A DNA stretch of 10,916 nt from an uncultured Paraburkholderia sp. (GCA_937917025.1 CALFSF010000442.1:1-10916), one strand, 5' to 3'; positions 1 to 6,907 are shown, counted from the stretch's first letter. Notes: generated by a model not told the origin, from the sequence alone. Numbers and translations: made by a program.

Positions 1-1167
1 AGGTCGGCCACATCGAGCGCTGGCGCATACCGGACCACGCCGCCTGGCTTCCCGAATTTCGTCGATCACACCGTCGGACGCGAGGAAATCTCCATTCAGG
101 CGATGAGCCTGGTCGGCGTGCCCTATCGCTGGGGCGGCAACACGCCGGACAGCGGTTTCGACTGCAGCGGGCTGGTGCGCTACGTGGTGTCGCGGGCAGC
201 ATCGGTCAATCTGCCCCGCACGACGGCGGACATGAGCAGCCGCGGCGAATCTGTCGAACCCGATGAAATCGCCACTGGCGACCTGATTTTCTTCAACACG
301 ACCGGGCGGCCCCATTCGCACGTCGGCATTTACGTCGGCAAGCTTCGCTTCGTGAACGCGCCATCGACCGGCGGCACCGTGCGGATCGACTATCTGACGA
401 ATCCCTACTGGGCGAAGCGGTTCGACGGCATCCGGCGCGTTGCGCCGCCCGCCAGCAAACCCGTGCCGTTCGATACGCCGACTTATCAGGCATCCGCCGC
501 GCCCGAGTCCAACGGCTCCGCCCCATCACAAACGGCTTCGCGCCCACCGCCCGCGCAATCCGCGTACGGGGCCGGGGTTTCATCCGTTGCAGGCGGCACT
601 TCCGCCGCACCTCTGACGCGAACCGTCGCCAACACGCCACGTTCAATGCAGCCTGCCGCGCCCCCTGCAACCTTGGCAACGGCGCCTCCGCCTGCCGGGA
701 TCGCGGCTGTTCCTGCTGCGTCTCGCACGGCATCCGCCGCCGATCCGTTCGAACCGCCTCCACCCGGCATGACCGCCGCCCAGATGCAGGCGCGTGCGGC
801 GGGTGCGACTTCGCCGGCGGCTATCTCCGCTGCACAAGCTCAAGCAGCGGGTGCGAGCGCGTATGCGCCGCCCCAGAGCGACGTTTCCACGTCTTCGCGC
901 CCGCCGTTGCCTTCGAGCACGGCCACCCCGGCACCGGACGCAATCGACGCCGCCGCCGACGCCTTCGAGCCGCCGCCGCCCGCAGCCGTCGCAGCGCGCC
1001 AGGCACAGCAGGCGCAACAGGAAGCCCAGCAGATACAACAACCGTCGCAACCCGACGCCGATGGCGGCGTACGGATCATGCGCGCCTCCACCACCTCTCG
1101 CCCCCTTCCCGCGCCCACGCAAACCGGCGACGATCCGATTGCCCGTTTCGCTAACGGCAGTTTCTGA
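1..1167 (+). CDS. NlpC/P60 family (C40) peptidoglycan hydrolase, 5'-truncated by window edge
   Basis: A cysteine peptidase of the NlpC/P60 fold, expected to cut peptide stems of peptidoglycan in the periplasm. The frame is open from base 1 without a stop. The first in-window ATG (103) falls inside the domain, just before the VPYRWGG segment, so the true start, and probably a signal peptide, lies left of the window. Of 388 visible residues, about 30-130 are the catalytic domain: FDCSGL with catalytic Cys55, HSHVGIYVG with His107, and FVNAPS with Asn119 at the third polar position, where E. coli Spr (MepS) has His. The remaining ~250 residues are a low-complexity Pro/Ala/Ser/Gln tail, likely disordered, with two ADxFEPPPP blocks (739-765 and 955-981), each followed by an Ala/Gln-rich stretch. 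It ends in DPIARFANGSF. The family is clear; the exact substrate bond and partner are not. Confidence 0.9.
   Translation, partial: RSATSSAGAYRTTPPGFPNFVDHTVGREEISIQAMSLVGVPYRWGGNTPDSGFDCSGLVRYVVSRAASVNLPRTTADMSSRGESVEPDEIATGDLIFFNTTGRPHSHVGIYVGKLRFVNAPSTGGTVRIDYLTNPYWAKRFDGIRRVAPPASKPVPFDTPTYQASAAPESNGSAPSQTASRPPPAQSAYGAGVSSVAGGTSAAPLTRTVANTPRSMQPAAPPATLATAPPPAGIAAVPAASRTASAADPFEPPPPGMTAAQMQARAAGATSPAAISAAQAQAAGASAYAPPQSDVSTSSRPPLPSSTATPAPDAIDAAADAFEPPPPAAVAARQAQQAQQEAQQIQQPSQPDADGGVRIMRASTTSRPLPAPTQTGDDPIARFANGSF
739..981 (+). repeat. Two ADxFEPPPP repeats in the NlpC/P60 tail
   Basis: The nine-residue block ADPFEPPPP (739-765) recurs as ADAFEPPPP (955-981), 216 bp or 72 codons later and in frame. 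Each copy is followed by an Ala/Gln-rich stretch (GMTAAQMQARAAG and AAVAARQAQQAQQ). Codon choices differ between the copies, so this looks like an old internal duplication or a conserved short linear motif rather than a recent DNA repeat. Confidence 0.6.
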
Positions 1168-1266
1168 CTTTCCCGCGACTCGGTCCATATGCCGTTCGGC
1201 CGACTCGCCGCAGGTCCGGGGCTCTGCTATCGTTGCCCATATTCTCCTGATAGCGGGTGACAAGCG

Positions 1267-2073
1267 ATGGATCTCGGTCTGAAAAACAAGGTGGTGCTGA
1301 TCACAGGCGGCAGCAAAGGCATCGGGCTTGCGTGCGCACGCGCGTTCGCCACGGAAGGTGCGAAGGTTGCGATCGTGTCGCGCGATCCCGCCAATCTCGC
1401 CCGTGCCCGCGAGCAACTGGCGAAAGAAGGTCTGCATGTGCATTTGACGCGCGCGGATCTGCACGAGCCGCACAGCGCGGCGGACGTCGTGGAGGAAGCC
1501 AGCCAGGCAGTGGGGCCGATCGATATCCTGATCAACAGCGCCGGGGCGGCGAAACGCTACGACCCGGAAACACTCGATGCCGCCGCGTTCAAGGCAACGA
1601 TGGAAGCGAAGTACTTTCCGTACATCTATCCACAGCAGGAAGTGCTGCGCAGAATGGTCGAGCGCATCAAGGCGGGCGGAGGCGCGGAGCCCGGCACCAT
1701 CGTGAACGTCATCGGCATGGGCGGGAAGATCGCCAGCGACATCCATATCGCGGGCGGCGCCGCCAACGCGGCGTTGATGCTGGCCACGGTGGGGCTGGCG
1801 CACTACTACGCGCGCTACGGCATCCGGATCAACGCGATCAATCCAGGTGCCACGCTCACCGAACGTGTCGAAGAAGCATTGAAGCTGGAAGCCGGCCAGC
1901 AAGGCATCGGCACGGACGAGGCGCTCACGCGTGGACAGGCGAAGGTGCCGCTTGGGCGTTACGCGAAGCCGGAGGAAATCGCCGACGTCGCGTTGTTCCT
2001 CGCGAGCCGGCGTGCAAGCTATGTGACCGGGGCGATCATCCCGATGGACGGCGGCAGTTCGCCGCTCATCTGA
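1267..2073 (+). CDS. SDR-like (short-chain dehydrogenase/reductase) protein with non-canonical active site
   Basis: A 268-residue Rossmann-fold protein of classical SDR length. The nucleotide-binding motif TGGSKGIG is at residues 13-20, an acidic ADLHE lies in the mid-60s, and INSAG replaces the usual NNAG. The IRINAINPG motif and the C-terminal YVTGAIIPMDGG are typical of the family. The catalytic region is unusual. Where most SDRs have a catalytic Ser followed by YxxxK, this protein reads NVIGMGG (Ile149/Gly150) and then IHIAGGAANAALM, so the Tyr position is Gly163 and the Lys position is Asn167. It may use other residues, such as His160, or only bind nucleotide or ligand. An in-frame TGA at 1258-1260 makes 1267 the first possible start; no strong Shine-Dalgarno is visible. 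It lies 99 bp after the peptidase gene and converges on the phosphate transporter with a 29-bp gap. Substrate unknown. Confidence 0.88.
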   Translation: MDLGLKNKVVLITGGSKGIGLACARAFATEGAKVAIVSRDPANLARAREQLAKEGLHVHLTRADLHEPHSAADVVEEASQAVGPIDILINSAGAAKRYDPETLDAAAFKATMEAKYFPYIYPQQEVLRRMVERIKAGGGAEPGTIVNVIGMGGKIASDIHIAGGAANAALMLATVGLAHYYARYGIRINAINPGATLTERVEEALKLEAGQQGIGTDEALTRGQAKVPLGRYAKPEEIADVALFLASRRASYVTGAIIPMDGGSSPLI

Positions 2074-2102
2074 TGCAAGCGGGCTCGCGCGGCTTCAGGG
2101 AT

Positions 2103-3113
2103 TTATAGCAGACGGTGTCCGACCCACCATCCGGCCGCGGCGAGCACCGCGGAAGCCGGAATCGTCAGAATCCAGGCCCAGACGATATTACCGGCAACGC
2201 CCCAGCGCACGGCGCTCAGTTTTCGCGTCGCGCCCACGCCGACAATCGCGCCGGTAATCGTATGCGTGGTCGATACCGGAATACCGAGCCACGAAGCGAT
2301 GAAGAGCGTGATCGCGCCCCCCGATTCGGCGCAAAAACCGCCGACCGGCTTGAGCTTCGTGATCTTCTGCCCCATGGTGCGAACGATTCGCCAGCCGCCG
2401 AACAGCGTGCCGAGGCCCATCGACAGATAGCAGCCGCCGATCACCCAGATCGGCGGGGCGTCGGCGGTTGCCGAAGCGTAGCCGGTCGCGATCAACAGCA
2501 TCCAGATGATGCCGATGGTTTTCTGCGCGTCGTTGCCGCCATGGCCCAGGCTGTACAAACTCGCGGACACGAGCTGGAGACGCCGGAAGCGCCGGTCGAC
2601 CTTGCTGGGTGGCGTACGGAAGTAGATCCACGACACCGCCAGCATGAAGAACGATCCGAGCACGAAACCGAGCAGCGGCGAGATGAAAATGAACGCGACC
2701 GTTTTCAGCAGGCCGTCGAGGTTGAGCGAGCCCCAACCCGATTTCGCGAGCGCCGCGCCGACAAGGCCGCCGATCAGCGCATGCGACGAGCTCGACGGAA
2801 TGCCGTAATACCACGTGACGATATTCCAGCCGATCGCGCCAACCAGCGCGCCGAATATCACGTAATGGTCGACGATCTCCGGATCGATCGTACCCCTGCC
2901 GACCGTCTGCGCGACCTTGAGGTGAAAGATGAAATACGCGATGACGTTGAAGGCCGCCGCGAATGCCACCGCCTGCTGCGGTTTCAGGACACCGGTCGAC
3001 ACGACAGTCGCAATCGAATTCGCGGCGTCATGAAAGCCGTTCATGAAATCGAATACGAGCGCAACGGCAACGAGGGCGACGACGACCCAGATAGCGAGTT
3101 GAATCGATTGCAT
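2103..3113 (-). CDS. PiT-family inorganic phosphate transporter
   Basis: A polytopic inner-membrane permease of 336 residues that moves phosphate by cation symport, likely with low affinity and as a metal-phosphate complex as in other Pit proteins. The two inverted family signatures are visible: DFMNGFHDAANSIATVV near residues 22-38 and VSTTHTITGAIVGVG near 280-294. They are separated by several hydrophobic segments and a charged cytoplasmic loop (PPSKVDRRFRR). I chose the ATG at 3113, giving MQSIQLAIWVVV, instead of an upstream in-frame ATG at 3158. The longer version would add 15 non-hydrophobic residues read through the end of the upstream gene. The start lies one base after the DUF47 stop, so translation is probably coupled. 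This is the usual pairing of a Pit transporter with its accessory protein. The gene symbol (pit or pitA) is not assigned because subtype cannot be told here. Confidence 0.93.
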   Translation of the reverse strand: MQSIQLAIWVVVALVAVALVFDFMNGFHDAANSIATVVSTGVLKPQQAVAFAAAFNVIAYFIFHLKVAQTVGRGTIDPEIVDHYVIFGALVGAIGWNIVTWYYGIPSSSSHALIGGLVGAALAKSGWGSLNLDGLLKTVAFIFISPLLGFVLGSFFMLAVSWIYFRTPPSKVDRRFRRLQLVSASLYSLGHGGNDAQKTIGIIWMLLIATGYASATADAPPIWVIGGCYLSMGLGTLFGGWRIVRTMGQKITKLKPVGGFCAESGGAITLFIASWLGIPVSTTHTITGAIVGVGATRKLSAVRWGVAGNIVWAWILTIPASAVLAAAGWWVGHRLL

Positions 3114-3114
3114 C

Positions 3115-3741
3115 TCAGGCGTTTTCCAGCACGATGCCTTCGATGATGTTTGCCACATCCTCGCATTTGTCGGTGATCGTCTCGAGCAGTTCGTAAATTG
3201 CCTTGAGCTTGATCAGGGTCTTCACATTGTCTTCTTCGCGGAAGAGTTTCGATATCGCGGCACGCAGCACGCGGTCCGCTTCCGATTCGAGACGGTCGAT
3301 GTCTTCACACGCTTTCAGGATCTGGCTCGCCTGCTTCATGTCCGACAGCAGGCCGACCGCGAACTGCACCCGCTCGCTCGTGGCCGTGCAGATATGCGCC
3401 AGCTGGCTCGCTTCCGACGTAACGGCCTGTACGTCGTATAGCGAAATGGCGGTCGCGACGTCCTCCATCAGGTCGAGGATGTCGTCCATCGTGGTGATCA
3501 GCTTGTGGATCTCGTCGCGGTCGAGCGGCGTAATGAAGGTCTTGTGCAGCAGGTCGATCGTTTCGTGGGTCAGTTTGTCCGCGGTCTTTTCGGCGGCCTG
3601 CACGTTTTGCTTGTGAATCTCGGCATCCGACAGGTTATCGATCAGCAGCTCGAGTTCGCGGCTCGCCGATACGATGCAGGCGGCGTGCGCGTTGAAATAT
3701 TCAAAGAACTTGCCCTCGGTGGGCATGAATCGACCGAACAT
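3115..3741 (-). CDS. DUF47 family protein (PhoU-like Pit accessory protein)
   Basis: A 208-residue, almost entirely helical cytoplasmic protein of the DUF47/TIGR00153 family, related in fold to PhoU. Acidic E/DxxxD-type motifs that bind metal in the PhoU fold are visible: EKTADKL, DDILDLMED, CEDIDRLESEAD and TDKCEDVANIIEG. It is encoded directly upstream of the Pit transporter with one base between the stop and the next start, the standard arrangement for a regulator of Pit activity. The N-terminus MFGRFMPTEGKFFEYFNAHA matches the family, which supports the start at 3741. A DNA strand break, frameshift or missing motif is not seen. Its exact biochemical role is not settled even in well-studied relatives; regulation of phosphate transport is inferred from the pairing. 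Confidence 0.92.
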   Translation of the reverse strand: MFGRFMPTEGKFFEYFNAHAACIVSASRELELLIDNLSDAEIHKQNVQAAEKTADKLTHETIDLLHKTFITPLDRDEIHKLITTMDDILDLMEDVATAISLYDVQAVTSEASQLAHICTATSERVQFAVGLLSDMKQASQILKACEDIDRLESEADRVLRAAISKLFREEDNVKTLIKLKAIYELLETITDKCEDVANIIEGIVLENA

Positions 3742-3762
3742 TGGGATCCCGGAAATTGGTCA

Positions 3763-3795
3763 CGGTTATGACTGACATAAAACCGCAATATTGTA
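3763..3795 (-). promoter_or_regulatory. Possible promoter -10 and inverted repeat before the DUF47-pit operon
   Basis: On the minus strand a TACAAT hexamer (3790-3795) lies about 50 bp before the DUF47 start. No good -35 is present at 16-18 bp spacing. Immediately downstream is an imperfect inverted repeat, CGGTTATG (3763-3770) against CATAAAACCG (3776-3785), with two extra A residues in one arm. It would sit at or just after the transcription start, a position where a repressor site or leader hairpin could act. Confidence 0.3.
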
Positions 3796-3858
3796 CCGTC
3801 GCGACCTGGATGTCGCACTTCTGAAAGCGTTCTTACAACAGGTCAGGTCGCTCCGGCT

Positions 3859-5244
3859 TTACTCGCCGTAGAAATTCTGCGCGCCTGCAAAATTGTCGAA
3901 CTTCGTAAATTGGCCGTGGAACGTGAGTCGAACGGGCCCGATCGGACCATTCCGCTGTTTACCGATGATGATCTCGGCAGTGCCCTTGTCCTGGCTGTCC
4001 GGGTTGTAGACTTCGTCACGATAGATGAACAGGATCACGTCGGCGTCCTGTTCGATAGCGCCGGATTCCCGCAGGTCAGACATGATCGGGCGCTTGTTGG
4101 GCCGCTGCTCCAGACCGCGATTCAACTGCGAGAGCGCGATGACCGGCACGTCGAGTTCCTTCGCGAGGCTCTTCAGCGAACGGGAAATTTCGGAAATTTC
4201 AGTTGCCCGGTTCTCGCCCGAGGATGAACCGCTCATCAACTGAAGGTAATCGATGATGATGAGGCCGAGCTTGCCGCATTGACGCGACAGGCGCCGCGCC
4301 CGCGAGCGCAGTTCCATCGGGTTCAAGCCGCCGGTTTCGTCGATGAAAATCTGCGCCTCGCTCATTTTCTGCACGGCGTGCGTGAGCTTCGGCCAGTCTT
4401 CGTCGGTCAGGCGCCCGGTTCGCATGCGATGCTGGTCGAGGCGGCCAACCGAGCCGAGCATACGCATCGTCAGCTGCGTGCCCGGCATTTCCATCGAGAA
4501 CACCGCCACCGGCAGACCATACTCGACCGCGACATATTCGCCGATGTTCATCGAGAACGCGGTCTTACCCATCGAAGGCCGCCCCGCGACGATGATCAGC
4601 TCGCCGCCATGCATGCCCGACGTCATCCGGTCGAGGTCGACGAAGCCTGTCGGCGTACCGGTGACGTCGCTTGGATTGGCGGTGTGGTACAGCGTGTCGA
4701 TCCGCTCGACGACCTGCGTCAGGAGCGGCCCGATTTCCAGGAAGCCCTGTGTGCCGCGCGCGCCGTCTTCGGCGATCGAAAACACTTTCGATTCGGCCTC
4801 GTCCAGCAACTGGCGCACTTCCTTGCCTTGCGGATTGAACGCGTCGGCCGAAATTTCGTCGGCGACCGAAACGAGGCGGCGCAACACCGCCCGATCCCGC
4901 ACGATTTCGGCGTACCGGCGGATGTTCGCCGCGCTCGGCGTGTTCTGCGCGAGCGCGTTGAGATAGGCGAGACCGCCGACGTCATCCGCCTTGCCCGCGG
5001 TGCCCAGTGCCTCGAAGACCGTGATCACGTCGGCCGGACGTGTCGCCGCGATCAGCTTGCCGATGTGTTCGAAGATGATCCGGTGGTCGTAGCGGTAAAA
5101 GTCGCTCTGCGACAGGAAATCCGCGATGCGGTCCCATGCAGCGTTGTCCAGCAGCAGGCCGCCGAGTACCGACTGTTCGGCCTCGATCGAGTGCGGCGGG
5201 ACTTTCAGCGATTCGAGTTGGGGATCTTTCGACGGTGCGTTCAT
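3859..5244 (-). CDS. dnaB: Replicative DNA helicase DnaB
   Basis: The hexameric 5'-3' helicase that unwinds DNA ahead of the replication fork and recruits primase. It has 461 residues, normal for a proteobacterial DnaB. The N-terminal domain (about 15-120) begins PPHSIEAEQSVLGGLLLDN, followed by a linker and the RecA-like motor. Walker A is GRPSMGKT at 221-228, the catalytic Glu lies in FSMEMPG near 252, Walker B is LIIIDYLQL at 328-336, and the SDLRESGAIEQDADV and KQRNGPIG (arginine-finger region) motifs are at 389-403 and 429-436. No intein or insertion interrupts the motor. The start at 5244 is the first possible one because an in-frame TAA lies at 5253-5255. There is no clear Shine-Dalgarno in the eight bases before the ATG. 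It follows rplI in the same direction but is separated from it by a strong hairpin. Confidence 0.98.
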   Translation of the reverse strand: MNAPSKDPQLESLKVPPHSIEAEQSVLGGLLLDNAAWDRIADFLSQSDFYRYDHRIIFEHIGKLIAATRPADVITVFEALGTAGKADDVGGLAYLNALAQNTPSAANIRRYAEIVRDRAVLRRLVSVADEISADAFNPQGKEVRQLLDEAESKVFSIAEDGARGTQGFLEIGPLLTQVVERIDTLYHTANPSDVTGTPTGFVDLDRMTSGMHGGELIIVAGRPSMGKTAFSMNIGEYVAVEYGLPVAVFSMEMPGTQLTMRMLGSVGRLDQHRMRTGRLTDEDWPKLTHAVQKMSEAQIFIDETGGLNPMELRSRARRLSRQCGKLGLIIIDYLQLMSGSSSGENRATEISEISRSLKSLAKELDVPVIALSQLNRGLEQRPNKRPIMSDLRESGAIEQDADVILFIYRDEVYNPDSQDKGTAEIIIGKQRNGPIGPVRLTFHGQFTKFDNFAGAQNFYGE

Positions 5245-5252
5245 GGAGACGG

Positions 5253-5281
5253 ATTATCGTGCAAATGGCGGCATCGGGGAA
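5253..5281 (-). promoter_or_regulatory. Candidate dnaB promoter, very close to the start codon
   Basis: On the minus strand GATAAT (5253-5258) matches the sigma70 -10 consensus at five of six bases. TTCCCC (5276-5281) sits 17 bp upstream as a weak -35 (three of six). Only eight bases separate GATAAT from the dnaB ATG, so a transcript from here would have a leader of almost zero length. This agrees with the lack of a Shine-Dalgarno but remains a prediction. Confidence 0.3.
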
Positions 5282-5320
5282 CCATAAAGACAGCCTCCGA
5301 CTCCTGGGCGCCGTAAACGC

Positions 5321-5354
5321 AAAGGCGGGAGCCGGTTTCCCGGCTCCCGCCTTT
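5321..5354 (-). terminator. Strong hairpin between rplI and dnaB, likely terminator of the rpsF operon
   Basis: A perfect 15-bp inverted repeat, AAAGGCGGGAGCCGG (5321-5335) and its complement (5340-5354), encloses a four-base loop. It starts 47 bp after the rplI stop. The A/T ends of the stem give a short T run on the minus strand, continuing as TTTGCGTTT, so it fits an intrinsic terminator with a weak U tract. The symmetric ends mean it could act on both strands. It would insulate dnaB from most rpsF-operon transcription. Confidence 0.82.
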
Positions 5355-5401
5355 GTGCCAGAAACAGCCTGGCAAATACTACCGTGCTACCAGACGCCGT
5401 C

Positions 5402-5854
5402 TTAGACGTGTTCGCCCAGCACCGACACCGTCACATCGACGAGCACGTCGGTGTGCAGGGAGATCTGGACCGGATGGTCGCCGACCAGCTTGAGCGGACC
5501 TTCCGGCAGACGCACTTGCGCCTTTTCGATCGCGAAGCCTTGCTTGACCAGCGCGTCAGCGATGTCGGCGTTCGTCACCGAGCCGAACAGACGACCGTCG
5601 ACGCCAGCCTTCTGGCCGATCTGAACCGTCGAGCCTGCCAGCTTTTCGCCTTGGGCCTGAGCGGCTGCCAGCTTTTCAGCAGCGACCTTTTCGAGTTCCG
5701 CGCGGCGGACTTCGAATTCGGCGATCGCTTCCTTCGTGGCACGGCGGGCGCGCTTGTTCGGGATCAGGAAGTTACGTGCGTAACCGTCCTTGACCTTGAC
5801 GATATCGCCCAGGTTGCCCAGGTTGACGACTTTTTCGAGAAGAATGATCTGCAT
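5402..5854 (-). CDS. rplI: 50S ribosomal protein L9
   Basis: A large-subunit ribosomal protein that binds 23S rRNA domain V and helps keep the reading frame. The 150-residue product has the family's two-domain shape: the N-terminal rRNA-binding domain begins MQIILLEKVVNLGNLGD with GYARNFLIP near 24-32, then a long connecting helix rich in Ala, Glu and Lys (about 40-75), then the C-terminal domain containing DGRLFGSVTNADIADAL. The start at 5854 is fixed by family alignment and by a good Shine-Dalgarno, AAGGAG on the minus strand (5862-5867), seven bases before the ATG. It lies 27 bp after rpsR and is the last gene before the terminator hairpin. Confidence 0.98.
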   Translation of the reverse strand: MQIILLEKVVNLGNLGDIVKVKDGYARNFLIPNKRARRATKEAIAEFEVRRAELEKVAAEKLAAAQAQGEKLAGSTVQIGQKAGVDGRLFGSVTNADIADALVKQGFAIEKAQVRLPEGPLKLVGDHPVQISLHTDVLVDVTVSVLGEHV

Positions 5855-5881
5855 TCGGATGCTCCTTGTTGCGTCGTCGGG

Positions 5882-6157
5882 TTAGGCCTTGTGCTGGTCG
5901 GTGTACGGCACGAGCGCGAGGAAACGCGCGCGCTTGATTGCCGTGTCCAGCTGGCGTTGATAGTGCGACTTCGTACCCGTGAGACGCGCCGGCGTGATCT
6001 TGCCGTTCTCGCCGATGAAGTCCTTCAGCGTTTCGATGTCTTTGTAATCGATCTGGTCGACACCAGCTGCCGTGAAACGGCAGAACTTCTTGCGCTTGAA
6101 GAGCGGATTTTGTTGCTGACGACGCTTGTCGAATTTCTTACCAGTCGGGCGGGGCAT
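5882..6157 (-). CDS. rpsR: 30S ribosomal protein S18
   Basis: A small-subunit protein that binds 16S rRNA in the platform as a heterodimer with S6. The 91-residue product begins MPRPTGKKFDKRRQQQNPLF and carries the S18 core KFCRFTAAGVDQIDYKDIETL, TPARLTGTK and the RQLDTAIKRARFLAL helix. It is about 16 residues longer than E. coli S18, from a basic N-terminal extension and a short tail. The frame remains open upstream to 6271, but the start at 6157 fits the family and has a Shine-Dalgarno, AAAGGA (minus strand, 6164-6169), six bases away. The upstream codons belong to the overlapping priB region. Only two bases separate it from the priB stop. Confidence 0.97.
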   Translation of the reverse strand: MPRPTGKKFDKRRQQQNPLFKRKKFCRFTAAGVDQIDYKDIETLKDFIGENGKITPARLTGTKSHYQRQLDTAIKRARFLALVPYTDQHKA

Positions 6158-6159
6158 GT

Positions 6160-6459
6160 TCAGTCCTTTCCAATGTCCTGCAATTCTGTGATGTGAAACA
6201 CCAGGGTTCGGGCGTTGCGGCTCTTTTTGGCCAGAAAACCGGTGAAGAGCGTTTCGACGCCCATTCCACACTTTTCCAGCCTGCCGCTCGTCTCGCCGGC
6301 GGCCACCGCCGGCATGGTCAGTTCGACTTGCCGTTTAATACCGGCTTCGACGACTTCCGTGCGGTGAAGCAACGTACAGCTTGCAATCGGAACGCCGGCG
6401 GGCGTGTACCGCACCGGTTCGCGTTCGACGACGCTGCCTGTCAGTTGCAGCCTGTTCAC
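6160..6459 (-). CDS. priB: Primosomal replication protein N (PriB), GTG start
   Basis: A small OB-fold single-stranded-DNA-binding protein that works with PriA in restarting stalled replication forks. It has 99 residues, close to E. coli PriB at about 104. The N-terminus NRLQLTGSVVEREPVRYTP and the middle GVPIASCTLLHRTEV match the PriB pattern, and it ends LVFHITELQDIGKD. The start codon is GTG at 6459. It is the only usable start because no ATG lies between the rpsF stop (6502-6504) and this codon. rpsF and priB are in the same frame, with 14 sense codons between the rpsF TAA and the GTG. No close Shine-Dalgarno is seen (an AGGA lies about 18 bases upstream), so translation may depend on coupling to rpsF. 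PriB between rpsF and rpsR is standard in beta- and gammaproteobacteria. Confidence 0.95.
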   Translation of the reverse strand: MNRLQLTGSVVEREPVRYTPAGVPIASCTLLHRTEVVEAGIKRQVELTMPAVAAGETSGRLEKCGMGVETLFTGFLAKKSRNARTLVFHITELQDIGKD

Positions 6460-6501
6460 GAGAGCGACGCTTTGATCCTGATGGCTTAAATAACGGTTGT
6501 C

Positions 6502-6876
6502 TTAAGCCTGCGCTTCGGACGGTTGCGTGGCAGCCGCCTTCTTGGCTTCTTCGCGCTGCACTTCCTTCATCATCGGCGACGGGCCGGTTTCAGCCTTTTT
6601 CTGCTTGACGATGAGGTGACGCAGAACCGCGTCGTTGAACTTGAATGCGTGTTCCAGCTCGTCGAGCGTGGTCTGGTCGCATTCGATGTTCATGCAGACG
6701 TAGTGTGCCTTCGCGAGTTTCTCGATCATGTAGGCCAGCTGGCGACGGCCCCAGTCTTCGATACGATGGATCTGGCCACCGTGCGATGTGATCGTGGTCT
6801 TGTAACGCTCGATCATGGCGGGCACCTGCTCGCTCTGATCGGGATGCACGATAAATACGATTTCGTAATGACGCAT
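6502..6876 (-). CDS. rpsF: 30S ribosomal protein S6
   Basis: A small-subunit protein that pairs with S18 on the central domain of 16S rRNA and, in several bacteria, also represses its own operon with S18. The 124-residue product begins MRHYEIVFIVHPDQSEQVPAMI and shows the ferredoxin-like S6 fold with HRIEDWGRRQLAYMIEKLAKAHYV and FKFNDAVLRHLIVKQ. A charged, Lys/Glu/Ala-rich C-terminal tail of about 25 residues follows, as in other betaproteobacterial S6 proteins. The frame is open for 12 further codons upstream, but the start at 6876 fits the family and has a Shine-Dalgarno, AAGGAG (minus strand, 6882-6887), five bases away. It is the first gene of the rpsF-priB-rpsR-rplI operon. Confidence 0.97.
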   Translation of the reverse strand: MRHYEIVFIVHPDQSEQVPAMIERYKTTITSHGGQIHRIEDWGRRQLAYMIEKLAKAHYVCMNIECDQTTLDELEHAFKFNDAVLRHLIVKQKKAETGPSPMMKEVQREEAKKAAATQPSEAQA

Positions 6877-6907
6877 ATTCACTCCTTGTGCTGACTTATG
6901 GATAGAA

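Noticed and set aside
643..1902. A 419-codon open frame on the minus strand over the peptidase tail and the SDR gene
   Set aside because: Its product is Arg/Gly-rich low complexity with no recognisable fold. It spans two well-supported genes on the other strand and is expected from high-GC codon usage.
2115..3146. A 343-codon plus-strand open frame opposite the phosphate transporter
   Set aside because: The translation is highly charged (Arg, Asp and Glu) with no domain pattern; the minus-strand frame is an unmistakable Pit permease.
3114..3158. A longer Pit transporter starting at 3158
   Set aside because: It would add 15 polar residues encoded inside the end of the DUF47 gene, and the family normally begins directly before the first membrane segment.
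3760..3785. A Pho box before the DUF47-pit operon, suggested by TGTCAGTCATAACCGTGAC on the minus strand
   Set aside because: The TGTCA-like halves do not recur at the 11-bp period of PhoB sites; only one half resembles the consensus.
3802..3850. Inverted repeat CGACCTG...CAGGTCG as a dnaB terminator
   Set aside because: The seven-base arms are separated by 35 bases and no U tract follows, so it is not convincing as a terminator.
4279..5316. A 345-codon plus-strand open frame opposite dnaB
   Set aside because: It is a shadow of dnaB with Arg/His/Val-rich composition and no family resemblance.
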